Source: Pseudomonas lundensis (lineage in GTDB: Bacteria; Pseudomonadota; Gammaproteobacteria; Pseudomonadales; Pseudomonadaceae). From it: DNA of 64,000 nt. The notes beneath the pieces are model-generated. The model ran no database searches, was not told the DNA's origin, and saw only the letters and a program-made list of their open reading frames with translations. A program made the translations under genes and the position numbers. Below are positions 30,108 to 37,611 of the stretch, in pieces; position 1 is the first letter of the stretch, and each line of letters opens with the position of its first letter. Where the stretch lies: positions 124,001-188,000 of the forward strand of contig NZ_JYKY01000003.1 in NCBI RefSeq assembly GCF_001042985.1, given 5' to 3'.

Positions 30108-31694
30108 TTAAGGCTTGAGGCTGACCGAGGAAAAATCCTGACGGCCAAATGGACTCACCTGATAACCCTGTACGTCTTTACGCGTCAGCGCGTAAGCCGT
30201 TGGGTGTGCCAGTGGCAGCCACAACGCTTGCTGTTGAATCTGTGCCTGAGCCTTCTGATACAGCGCACTGCGCTTGTCCTGATCGCTCAGGTGTTTGCCT
30301 TCACTGATCAAGCTGTCCAGCGTCTTGTCGCAATAACGCGCAAAGTTGGTCCCCGACTGCACGGCCGCACAGGAAAACTGCGGCGTCAGGAAGTTATCCG
30401 GATCGCCGTTGTCCCCCGCCCAGCCCATAAACAGCAAATCGTGCTCACCCGCCTTGGCGCGGCGTATCAACTCGCCCCATTCGATCACCCGAATATCGGC
30501 CTTGATCCCGACCTTCGCCAAATCCGCTTGCAACAGTTGCGCCCCCAGGCTCGGATTGGGGTTCAACACGCTGCCTGTCGGACGCGTCCAGATCGTTGTA
30601 CTGAAGCCGTCCTTGAGCCCGGCCTTGGCCAATAATGCCTTGGCTTTTTGCGGGTCATGGGGATACTCCGGCAAATCCTTGGCGTAGCTCCAGGTGGTTG
30701 CGGGATAAACACCCTTGGCCGCTTGACCGCTGTTTTCAAACACCGCTTTCAAGTAGGAGTTTCTGTCAAAAGCCAGATTGATCGCCTGCCGCACTTCGGG
30801 TTTATCCAGCGGTGGATGCTGAGTGTTGATCGCCACGAAAGCCGTCATGAATGCAGGCGTTTGCGCCACCTTCAACGTGGCCTCTTTGGCTGCGGCTTCA
30901 ACATCCAGCGGTTTGGGCGAGAGCGCAATCTGACATTCGTTGCGTCGCAGCTTTTGCAGCCTGACGTTGGCATCCGGAGTAATGGCGAAGATCAGCCCGT
31001 CAACCTTGGGCTTGCCGGCGAAATAGTCAGGATTGGCCTTGTAGCGCACCACGGCATCCTTCTGAAAGCGCGAAAACACGAACGGCCCGGTGCCGATCGG
31101 CTGGCTGTTCATTTTTTCAGGCGTGCCCGCCTTCAGCAATTTGTCGGCGTATTCGGCCGAATAGATGGAAGCAAAGCCCATGCTCAACGCTGGCAGGAAG
31201 GTTGAGTCCGGATGGGTGAGGGTGAAGCGGACAGTCTGAGGGTCCGGGGTCTCGATGCTTTTAATCAGTGCAGGCAGTTGCAAAGACTGCGCGTGAGGAA
31301 AACCGCTTTGCGCCACTTTGTGCCAAGGGTTGGCAGGATCAAGCATGCGCTCAAAACTGAAGCGCACATCGTCGGCATTCAGCGCGCGCGTGGGGGTGAA
31401 GTAGGGCGTGGTGTGAAACTTGACGTCCGGGCGCAATTTAAAGTCGTACACGAGGCCGTCAGCGGACACTGACCAGCTTTGCGCAAGGCTTGGCACTAAC
31501 TTCCCGGCCTGTGCATCAAAATCCACCAGACGGTTCATCAGCACGTCAGCAGACGCATTGGTGGTGCTGAGCGAGTTGTATTGCACGACATCGAACCCTT
31601 CAGGGCTGGCTTCAGTGCAGACGCTCAATGTGGCGGCGTGCGCCAACGGTGCCAAACAAAAAGAGAACAATAAAGGGGCGGCAGCGAGGCGCAT
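30108..31694 (-). CDS. ABC transporter periplasmic peptide-binding protein (DppA-like, SBP family 5)
   Basis: 528 residues. The signal peptide (MRLAAAPLLFSFCLAPLAHA) is followed by a mature family-5 binding protein: LSVCTEASPEGFDVVQYNSL, LVPSLAQSWSVSADGLVYDFKLRPDVKFH and FGRQDFSSVSLKP at the end. It would capture di- or oligopeptides in the periplasm. The ATG at 31694 was chosen because AAGGAAA lies seven bases before it; an upstream in-frame TTG is rejected. No permease or ATPase genes are adjacent, so its transporter partner lies elsewhere (in P. aeruginosa the dpp genes are separate). Confidence 0.92.
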   Translation of the reverse strand: MRLAAAPLLFSFCLAPLAHAATLSVCTEASPEGFDVVQYNSLSTTNASADVLMNRLVDFDAQAGKLVPSLAQSWSVSADGLVYDFKLRPDVKFHTTPYFTPTRALNADDVRFSFERMLDPANPWHKVAQSGFPHAQSLQLPALIKSIETPDPQTVRFTLTHPDSTFLPALSMGFASIYSAEYADKLLKAGTPEKMNSQPIGTGPFVFSRFQKDAVVRYKANPDYFAGKPKVDGLIFAITPDANVRLQKLRRNECQIALSPKPLDVEAAAKEATLKVAQTPAFMTAFVAINTQHPPLDKPEVRQAINLAFDRNSYLKAVFENSGQAAKGVYPATTWSYAKDLPEYPHDPQKAKALLAKAGLKDGFSTTIWTRPTGSVLNPNPSLGAQLLQADLAKVGIKADIRVIEWGELIRRAKAGEHDLLFMGWAGDNGDPDNFLTPQFSCAAVQSGTNFARYCDKTLDSLISEGKHLSDQDKRSALYQKAQAQIQQQALWLPLAHPTAYALTRKDVQGYQVSPFGRQDFSSVSLKP

Positions 31695-32028
31695 GGTTGG
31701 TTTCCTTGACAAGTCGTTGGCCCATCTGCAGGCGCAGTCTGGAAAAGGCCTACCCTAGTGATCTATAGCGCAAATGACTACTTTTAAGCGCAACTCGTTC
31801 CCTAGTGAAGCTTCAGGAGGCCAAGGAAATTGACCGGACACCGTTTTTTTGTTTTCGTCATCGCGGTCGCGTCGCGGCTCAACGTGCGCCTTGAACGTAA
31901 ACACGCCCCCTGTTGCACCTGAAACCTTTAACCCAGCGACGAGCGGTAAGGGCCCATAGGGCATAGGCTTTAGCGCGGATTGTCGCTAGAATGCCGCCTT
32001 TATCCATCAATGCAAATCACACTGCATG
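31695..32028. other. intergenic region upstream of rpmB, no gene seen
   Basis: About 330 bases between the binding-protein start and the rpmB promoter. A 69-codon minus-strand frame (31755-31964) has no recognisable family, no good SD and atypical composition, and is not called. The region presumably holds the binding-protein promoter. Confidence 0.6.
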
Positions 32029-32057
32029 TTGTTGCTCAATAGTCTTTCTGGTATAAA
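32029..32057 (+). promoter_or_regulatory. sigma-70 type promoter of rpmB-rpmG
   Basis: TTGTTG at 32029-32034 and TATAAA at 32052-32057 with a 17-base spacer. It leaves a leader of about 145 bases before rpmB. Confidence 0.55.
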
Positions 32058-32162
32058 GCAGCGCTCTTTTCTAGGGGCCCGGTTCCTTCGTTTGTAGGCG
32101 TAACCGGTAAGACCCTTAAAGAAACGCGGCGCCTAGCGCCAAATGACTGAGAGATTAAGCGG

Positions 32163-32181
32163 CCAACCCATGCCGGGTTGG
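32163..32181 (+). promoter_or_regulatory. hairpin in the rpmB 5' leader
   Basis: Perfect 7-bp stem CCAACCC / GGGTTGG with loop ATGCC, about 25 bases before the rpmB start. An upstream GGCGCCTAGCGCC (near 32129) can form a second small stem. Such leader structure may allow feedback control of ribosomal protein synthesis, but no known r-protein leader motif was identified. Confidence 0.4.
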
Positions 32182-32206
32182 GCATGTGGTTTTAGAGGGC
32201 TGAGGC

Positions 32207-32440
32207 ATGTCGAGAGTCTGTCAAGTTACCGGTAAGGGTCCGGTGACTGGGAATAACATTTCCCACGCAAATAACAAAACCCGTCGTCGTTTCCTGCCGA
32301 ACCTGCAGCATCACCGCTTCTGGGTTGAAGAAGAGAAACGTTTCGTGCGTCTGCGCGTATCCGCCAAGGGCATGCGTATCATCGACAAGCGTGGCATTAC
32401 TGTCGTGCTGGCCGAAATCCGCCGCGCTGGCAAGATCTAA
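32207..32440 (+). CDS. rpmB: 50S ribosomal protein L28
   Basis: 77 residues. [29 protein letters not shown] is the invariant L28 N-terminus, and the basic remainder matches throughout. It is a large-subunit assembly protein, first gene of the rpmB-rpmG pair with its own promoter and leader; rpmG follows after 11 bases. Confidence 0.98.
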   Translation: MSRVCQVTGKGPVTGNNISHANNKTRRRFLPNLQHHRFWVEEEKRFVRLRVSAKGMRIIDKRGITVVLAEIRRAGKI

Positions 32441-32451
32441 GGGAGCTAATC

Positions 32452-32607
32452 ATGCGTGAATTGATCCGTTTGGTGTCGAGCGCTGGTACAGGCCATTTCT
32501 ACACCACTGATAAGAACAAGCGCACCACTCCGGACAAAATCGAAATCAAAAAATTCGATCCGCGGGTTCGCAAGCACGTGATCTACAAAGAAGCCAAAAT
32601 CAAGTAA
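32452..32607 (+). CDS. rpmG: 50S ribosomal protein L33
   Basis: 51 residues, [20 protein letters not shown] to the end KEAKIK. It is the zinc-free L33 type: the CxxC pairs of the zinc form are absent. GGGAGC lies six bases before the ATG. Together with L28 it is part of the large subunit. A strong terminator follows 22 bases after the stop. Confidence 0.98.
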   Translation: MRELIRLVSSAGTGHFYTTDKNKRTTPDKIEIKKFDPRVRKHVIYKEAKIK

Positions 32608-32629
32608 TTGATTTTTCTTCTTAACAAAG

Positions 32630-32661
32630 AAGGCCCGTATCTCACGATGCGGGCCTTTTTT
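32630..32661 (+). terminator. rho-independent terminator after rpmG
   Basis: Stem AAGGCCCG-TATC / GATG-CGGGCCTT with a 4-base loop, then a T-run. It ends the rpmB-rpmG operon. Confidence 0.9.
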
Positions 32662-32730
32662 GTGGCTCATGCCAAAGGGAACCTCAGCATGAGTGGTAGC
32701 AGGTAGCGTCAGCCCTTGAGGTTGAACACC

Positions 32731-33342
32731 TCATCCTGAAAACGGTAACCCCTGTCCCACCTCAAGCACTTTGAGGGTGAACGAACCCGCTTCTCCCGCC
32801 CCGCTTTCATTCAGCAAAGGGTAACCCTCATCGTCCACTACTTTAACCTGACGTCCGTAAGGGCTGGTCAACTGCACACGTTCAACAACTTGCCCCATGC
32901 TTAAAGCCTCAGTTCCGAGGTTATCAAGCTGGAACAACAACTTGTTTAAATAATCGCCACCGTTAATATAGTCGGGGTGAACGTCGTACACACCTAAAAA
33001 GCCGTTTTTACTAATATCAACATGATGCCCATTAAACCGATGGTTTCGGTCATCCGACTGTTCAAGATGGCGTGTAAAGGCGGCGATACGATACAAGTGC
33101 CGACCATCCTCAAATACATAACAACCAAACCAAAAACTTAACTGCACCAAGTAACGATCCCAGACCATTCCATTACTTAAGCGCTTTGTATAGTTATCTT
33201 TTCCCGCAAACAACCAACCGTCGTTATTTTTAAATACGGTCTGATTATTCATGGTGGCAGCAACTTTATGCAGTACCTGGTCTTTACCCTTCCAGTAAAC
33301 ATCTGCACAAAAGCAATTTTGTGCCTTCAGTGTGCTTTTCAT
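32731..33342 (-). CDS. hypothetical protein in I78 island
   Basis: 203 residues of no family I recognise. No signal peptide and no membrane segment are visible, so it is probably cytoplasmic. It is rich in aromatic, Asn and His residues, and its codon use is AT-richer than the core genes around it, suggesting recent acquisition. The ATG at 33342 has AAGGGTGG upstream and lies 9 bases after the stop of the second I78 gene, so the three genes form one operon. It may be a partner or a protected target of the inhibitors, but this is speculation. Confidence 0.75.
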   Translation of the reverse strand: MKSTLKAQNCFCADVYWKGKDQVLHKVAATMNNQTVFKNNDGWLFAGKDNYTKRLSNGMVWDRYLVQLSFWFGCYVFEDGRHLYRIAAFTRHLEQSDDRNHRFNGHHVDISKNGFLGVYDVHPDYINGGDYLNKLLFQLDNLGTEALSMGQVVERVQLTSPYGRQVKVVDDEGYPLLNESGAGEAGSFTLKVLEVGQGLPFSG

Positions 33343-33351
33343 ACGCCACCC

Positions 33352-33651
33352 TTAACCGCACATATAACCTTGAATAATATTGTTTTTATTGACGATGACG
33401 CGCAATCGATCTGCGTTGTATTCCATCGTGTAGACCTGACCGGGCCTTTCGACCCGAACCACCGTCGCGCCGGAGCGCTGGCGTATGCTTTCTACAAATT
33501 CAGGGGTTGCCGCATGCAGGATCTTGGTCAGGGCGAAGTCCAAGCTGCATGTTCCTGGTTCCTGTTCTGAAGCCGATGCCTGAACGCTTCCTGCACCCAA
33601 AACGACCAGGCACGCAATGGCTGCTTTTTTCATATTGAATAACGTGCTCAT
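33352..33651 (-). CDS. secreted I78-family peptidase inhibitor-like protein (second copy)
   Basis: 99 residues with a signal peptide (about residues 1-26, KKAAIACLVVLGAGSVQASA). The mature C-terminus VVRVERPGQVYTMEYNADRL followed by RVIVNKNN and ending MCG matches the I78 pattern, with an inhibitory loop ahead of the conserved D/N..RL. The single other Cys (GTCSLD) can pair with the C-terminal CG, as expected in the periplasm. I78 members such as Aspergillus elastase inhibitor block serine peptidases. It is 41-62 bases downstream of its paralogue at 33714. The target protease is unknown. Confidence 0.75.
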   Translation of the reverse strand: MSTLFNMKKAAIACLVVLGAGSVQASASEQEPGTCSLDFALTKILHAATPEFVESIRQRSGATVVRVERPGQVYTMEYNADRLRVIVNKNNIIQGYMCG

Positions 33652-33713
33652 TTCACTTCCTTGTCAAATTCAACAAAAACGTTTAACCCTGTTAAACGTT
33701 GACTCTCACCCCG

Positions 33714-34010
33714 TTACCCGCAGCGGTAGTAGCTCACTTTATTATCCGTACCCACGCCGATTCTCAGACGGTTCTCATTGAACTCAGTGGTATAGGCGAC
33801 GCCCTTGCGCTCGACGCGAATATCTTTCGCTTCATAGACCTTACGCAATATTTCGAAGTTTTCAGGCGTGGCATCAAGGGGCACAACGGAATTGTAGGCA
33901 ATATCAGTCCTGCACTTTCCACCTTCCGCAGCCATGGCCGGTGCAGACATAAATACTGCGGTAATAATGGCCGCTAAAGCCGTGTTTTTCGTTACCGTTA
34001 ACGCGCTCAT
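33714..34010 (-). CDS. secreted I78-family peptidase inhibitor-like protein (first copy)
   Basis: 98 residues with a signal peptide (cleavage near SAPAMAA, about residue 27). The C-terminus DIRVERKGVAYTTEFNENRL then RIGVGTDN and ending RCG is the I78 pattern, and the Cys in GKCRTD can pair with the terminal CG. It shares length and layout with the copy at 33352, so the two arose by duplication. AAGGAAC lies upstream of the ATG. It is the first gene of the three-gene AT-rich island; nothing here shows how it is regulated. Confidence 0.75.
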   Translation of the reverse strand: MSALTVTKNTALAAIITAVFMSAPAMAAEGGKCRTDIAYNSVVPLDATPENFEILRKVYEAKDIRVERKGVAYTTEFNENRLRIGVGTDNKVSYYRCG

Positions 34011-34171
34011 GTTAGTTCCTTATTGAGATAAGTGTTGGGGCGAATTCAGCCCACGTGCCGGTTTATGTAATCAACCGCTGCACACTTAAAAGTCTGGATG
34101 TATTTTCCAACAGGGCGGGCGTCGAGCTGTAACTGAATTCGTCCTGCCTCCCCATTCAACCGGACACAAAA

Positions 34172-34201
34172 AAGCCCTGCCATTATCTAATGGCAGGGCT
34201 T
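34172..34201 (-). terminator. rho-independent terminator after the cupin gene
   Basis: Perfect 14-bp stem AAGCCCTGCCATTA / TAATGGCAGGGCTT with a 2-base loop, followed on the minus strand by a T-run. Confidence 0.9.
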
Positions 34202-34226
34202 GGGGCAACGCTCTAACTCGTCACTC

Positions 34227-34589
34227 TCAGCGTTTTTGCTCAAACACGACGTAAATTTTCCGACACGCCTCAAGCACTTCCCACGTGCCCTGGAAACCCG
34301 CCGGGATGACAAAGCGGTCGCCTGCTCTCAAGGTTTTGGAATGACCTTCCCTGTCACGTAAAACTGAAACGCCCTGCACAATTTCACAGTATTCGTGCTC
34401 GGTGTAGTTAACCGTCCACTGACCTACCGCCCCTTCCCACACACCCGCGTTCATTTGCCCGCAGGGGCTGTCGTAATGGTTGTGGATAACTTGCTCCGGG
34501 TCACCTTTGAGCACCTTCTCCGGTGCCGGGCGAAAGCGTTCAGCCTCGGTTTTGGCGGTGTTGAAATCGACGATCGTTTCGATGCTCAT
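34227..34589 (-). CDS. cupin domain protein (EutQ/DUF861-like)
   Basis: 120-residue single-domain cupin. The second cupin motif is GDRFVIPAGFQGTWEV and the metal-side residues include the EHEYCEIVQG stretch. Such proteins bind small metabolites or act as isomerases/dioxygenases; the family (cupin_3, EutQ-like) often accompanies amine catabolism, which fits its place divergent from kauB, though the link is inference. The ATG at 34589 was chosen; 24 further in-frame codons lack homology. Confidence 0.85.
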   Translation of the reverse strand: MSIETIVDFNTAKTEAERFRPAPEKVLKGDPEQVIHNHYDSPCGQMNAGVWEGAVGQWTVNYTEHEYCEIVQGVSVLRDREGHSKTLRAGDRFVIPAGFQGTWEVLEACRKIYVVFEQKR

Positions 34590-34826
34590 GGTGCTTGTCC
34601 CCCCGAAATTGCGGTGTGTGTGGCCAGAAAGGCCAAAGTCTATGTTTATTAAAACGAACAAGCCACGCCGTTTACGACACGCGTGTCAAATATATTGAAA
34701 GTCTCACAGCCACTGGTTTAGGGTGGCGCATGTCTTGTGCCGATCACATGAGTGGATTGGACAGCATTCCTGAGGTGCCGCGTGAAAACCGTGGTGCATG
34801 TATATCAATAAGAGGAGGACACTCGA

Positions 34827-36320
34827 ATGACCACCCTGACGCGTGCTGATTGGGAACAACGGGCCCAACAGCTGAAAATCGAAGGTCGCGCCTACATCAA
34901 CGGTGAATACACCGCTGCGGTCTCCAATGAAACGTTCGAGTGTCTCAGCCCGGTCGATGGCCGTTTGCTGGGCAAGGTTGCCAGCTGCGATGCCGCAGAT
35001 GCACAACGCGCCGTTGAAAACGCGCGCAAAACCTTCGACTCGGGCGTGTGGTCACGCATGGCACCGGCCAAGCGCAAAGCCACCATGATCCGTTTCGCGG
35101 GCCTGCTCAAGCAAAACGCTGAAGAACTGGCCCTGCTTGAAACCCTCGATATGGGCAAGCCGATCAGTGACTCCTTGGGCATCGACGTCCCCGGCGCCGC
35201 TAACGCGCTGAGCTGGAGCGGCGAAGCCATCGACAAGATTTACGACGAAGTGGCCGCGACTCCGCACAATCAACTGGGCCTGGTGACACGCGAACCAGTC
35301 GGTGTGGTTGCCGCCATTGTGCCGTGGAACTTCCCCCTGATGATGGCCTGCTGGAAGCTCGGTCCTGCGCTGTCCACCGGTAACTCCGTCATCCTGAAGC
35401 CGTCCGAAAAATCGCCACTGACAGCCATCCGCATCGCCGCACTGGCCGTCGAAGCGGGAATTCCGGCAGGCGTGTTCAACGTTTTGCCGGGTTACGGCCA
35501 CACCGTCGGCAAGGCGCTGGCGTTGCACATGGACGTCGACACCCTGGTGTTTACGGGCTCCACCAAAATCGCCAAGCAACTGATGGTGTATGCCGGCGAA
35601 TCCAACATGAAGCGCGTCTGGCTCGAAGCGGGCGGTAAAAGCCCGAACATCGTGTTTGCCGACGCACCTGACCTGCAAGCGGCCGCCGAATCGGCTGCCA
35701 GCGCCATTGCCTTCAACCAGGGCGAAGTCTGCACGGCAGGCTCGCGCCTGTTGGTCGAGCGCTCGATCAAAGACACATTCCTGCCGCTGGTGATCGAAGC
35801 CCTCAAAGGCTGGAAGCCGGGCAACCCGCTGGATCCGGCCACCACCGTCGGCGCACTGGTTGATACACAGCAAATGAACACCGTGCTGTCGTACATCAAA
35901 TCGGGCCATACCGAAGGCGCCAAACTGGTTGCCGGGGGTAACCAGATCCTGCAAGAGACCGGCGGGACCTACGTCGAGCCGACCATCTTCGACGGTGTCA
36001 GCAACGCGATGAAAATCGCCCAGGAAGAAATCTTCGGCCCGGTGCTGTCGGTTATTACCTTCGACACAGCGCAAGAGGCGGTGCAGATCGCCAACGACAC
36101 GCCTTACGGTCTGGCAGCAGCGGTGTGGACCGCCGATATTTCCAAGGCTCACCTGACCGCCAAGGCACTGCGCGCCGGCAGCGTCTGGGTTAACCAATAC
36201 GATGGCGGCGACATGACCGCACCGTTTGGGGGGTTCAAACAGTCGGGCAACGGTCGCGATAAATCGCTGCACGCGTTCGACAAATACACCGAACTGAAAT
36301 CCACCTGGATCAAGCTGTAA
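34827..36320 (+). CDS. kauB: NAD-dependent aldehyde dehydrogenase KauB (polyamine/GABA-aldehyde catabolism)
   Basis: 497-residue ALDH superfamily enzyme. The catalytic Cys302 lies in GEVCTAGS and the general base Glu267 in LEAGGKSPN; VPWNFPLMMACWKLGPAL begins the NAD domain. The sequence and its place next to a polyamine regulator (pauR) and PauB-like oxidase match KauB, which oxidises 3-aminopropanal, 4-guanidinobutanal and gamma-glutamyl-GABA-aldehyde. GAGGAGG lies 7 bases before the ATG. It is a single gene, divergent from the cupin and followed by a REP doublet. Confidence 0.9.
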   Translation: MTTLTRADWEQRAQQLKIEGRAYINGEYTAAVSNETFECLSPVDGRLLGKVASCDAADAQRAVENARKTFDSGVWSRMAPAKRKATMIRFAGLLKQNAEELALLETLDMGKPISDSLGIDVPGAANALSWSGEAIDKIYDEVAATPHNQLGLVTREPVGVVAAIVPWNFPLMMACWKLGPALSTGNSVILKPSEKSPLTAIRIAALAVEAGIPAGVFNVLPGYGHTVGKALALHMDVDTLVFTGSTKIAKQLMVYAGESNMKRVWLEAGGKSPNIVFADAPDLQAAAESAASAIAFNQGEVCTAGSRLLVERSIKDTFLPLVIEALKGWKPGNPLDPATTVGALVDTQQMNTVLSYIKSGHTEGAKLVAGGNQILQETGGTYVEPTIFDGVSNAMKIAQEEIFGPVLSVITFDTAQEAVQIANDTPYGLAAAVWTADISKAHLTAKALRAGSVWVNQYDGGDMTAPFGGFKQSGNGRDKSLHAFDKYTELKSTWIKL

Positions 36321-36349
36321 CGCACCCGACCTTACCGTCGCACCACCCC

Positions 36350-36422
36350 TGTGGGAGCGAGCGAGTCTCGCGATGACCCTGCCCAACGGCAGACCCATCG
36401 CAGACCTGCCCGCTCCCACAGT
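36350..36422. repeat. REP doublet (REPIN) between kauB and the MFS gene
   Basis: CTGTGGGAGCGAGCGAGTCTCGCGATG faces GCATCGCAGACCTGCCCGCTCCCACAG in opposite orientation, separated by about 20 bases; both carry the GTGGGAGC/GCTCCCAC core typical of P. fluorescens-group REP elements. Such units are mobilised by a RAYT transposase encoded elsewhere. This is the only REP doublet seen in the window. Confidence 0.75.
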
Positions 36423-36465
36423 TGCTTGAACACACAGAAACCACGTGATCCACAGGAGCACCCCC

Positions 36466-37611
36466 ATGCGTTGGGCGACTTATTTTGCGGTGCTGGCTTC
36501 GGTCCTGAGCGTCGGGCTCGCGCTCGGCGTCAGCATGCCGCTGGTGTCGCTGCGCCTCGAAAGCTGGGGCTACGGCGGATTTGCCATCGGTGTGATGGCA
36601 GCCATGCCCGCCATTGGGGTACTGGTCGGCGCCAGCATTGCCAGCAAGCTCGCGGCACGCTTCGGCACGCCAGGGTTGATGCGTTTGTGCCTGTGGTGCG
36701 GCGCGCTGTCCATCGGGTTGTTGGCCTTGTTGCCCAGTTATCCCGTATGGCTGGTGTTGAGGCTGTTGATCGGGGTGGTGCTCACCGTGATCTTTATCCT
36801 CGGCGAGAGCTGGATCAACCAGTTGGTGACCGAGCAATGGCGAGGCCGCCTCGTGGCCTTGTACGGCTGCGCGTATGCCTTGAGCCAACTGTCCGGGCCT
36901 TTGCTTCTGGGGGTGGTGGGGTCTGAAAACGATTACGGCTTCTGGATCGGCGTCGCGTTGCTGACACTCTCGCCGTTGCTGCTGATGGGCCGCGATGGCG
37001 CCCCCGTGACGCAATCCTGCAGCGTGACCTTCAGCGATCTACTCGGTTTTTGTCGCGGCTTGCCGGCCATCGCGTGGGCTGTCGCGCTGTTTGCAGCCTT
37101 TGAGGCGATGATTCTGACGCTGTTGCCGGTGTACTGCCTGCGCCAAGGCTTCACCACCGACATCGCGCTGGCGATGGTCAGTACCGTGGTGGTCGGAGAT
37201 GCCTTGCTGCAACTGCCCATTGGTGCGCTGGCCGACAAACTGTCGCGCCGCTCCTTGTTCACGGCATGCGCCGCCGCGCTGATGCTGTCCAGCCTCGCCG
37301 TGCCGCTCCTGATCGATACGCTGTTGATCTGGCCGGTGTGGGTGATGTTCGGTGCCAGTGCCGGGGGGTTGTTCACGTTGTCGCTGATCCTGATCGGCGA
37401 GCGTTACCGCGACGATGCGCTGGTGCGCGCCAATGCCCACGTGGCCCAGCTGTGGGGCATCGGCTGCCTGATCGGCCCGCTGGCGGCAGGGGCGGGCAGC
37501 CAATGGGTCAGTGGCCATGCGCTGCCTTTGTTCATGGCAGCCGGGGCGTTCGGGCTGGTGATTCTGGTGTTGCGTCAGGGCGCGTTTGGCGCCGAACAGT
37601 CGGCCGCCTAG
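36466..37611 (+). CDS. MFS transporter
   Basis: 381 residues with about 12 hydrophobic helices arranged as two six-helix halves separated by a loop near residue 190. The motif-A-like loop ASIASKLAARFG sits between helices 2 and 3. It belongs to the major facilitator superfamily, most like the YfkF/YcaD (MFS_1) exporters; substrate unknown. CAGGAG lies seven bases before the ATG at 36466. Its stop overlaps the convergent phospholipase D stop by four bases. Confidence 0.88.
   Translation: MRWATYFAVLASVLSVGLALGVSMPLVSLRLESWGYGGFAIGVMAAMPAIGVLVGASIASKLAARFGTPGLMRLCLWCGALSIGLLALLPSYPVWLVLRLLIGVVLTVIFILGESWINQLVTEQWRGRLVALYGCAYALSQLSGPLLLGVVGSENDYGFWIGVALLTLSPLLLMGRDGAPVTQSCSVTFSDLLGFCRGLPAIAWAVALFAAFEAMILTLLPVYCLRQGFTTDIALAMVSTVVVGDALLQLPIGALADKLSRRSLFTACAAALMLSSLAVPLLIDTLLIWPVWVMFGASAGGLFTLSLILIGERYRDDALVRANAHVAQLWGIGCLIGPLAAGAGSQWVSGHALPLFMAAGAFGLVILVLRQGAFGAEQSAA

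Noticed and set aside
31755..31964. 69-codon minus-strand frame in the intergenic region before rpmB
   Set aside because: No good SD, no family, and composition unlike the coding regions.
35052..36467. Minus-strand frame of 471 codons opposite kauB
   Set aside because: Shadow of the clear aldehyde dehydrogenase gene.
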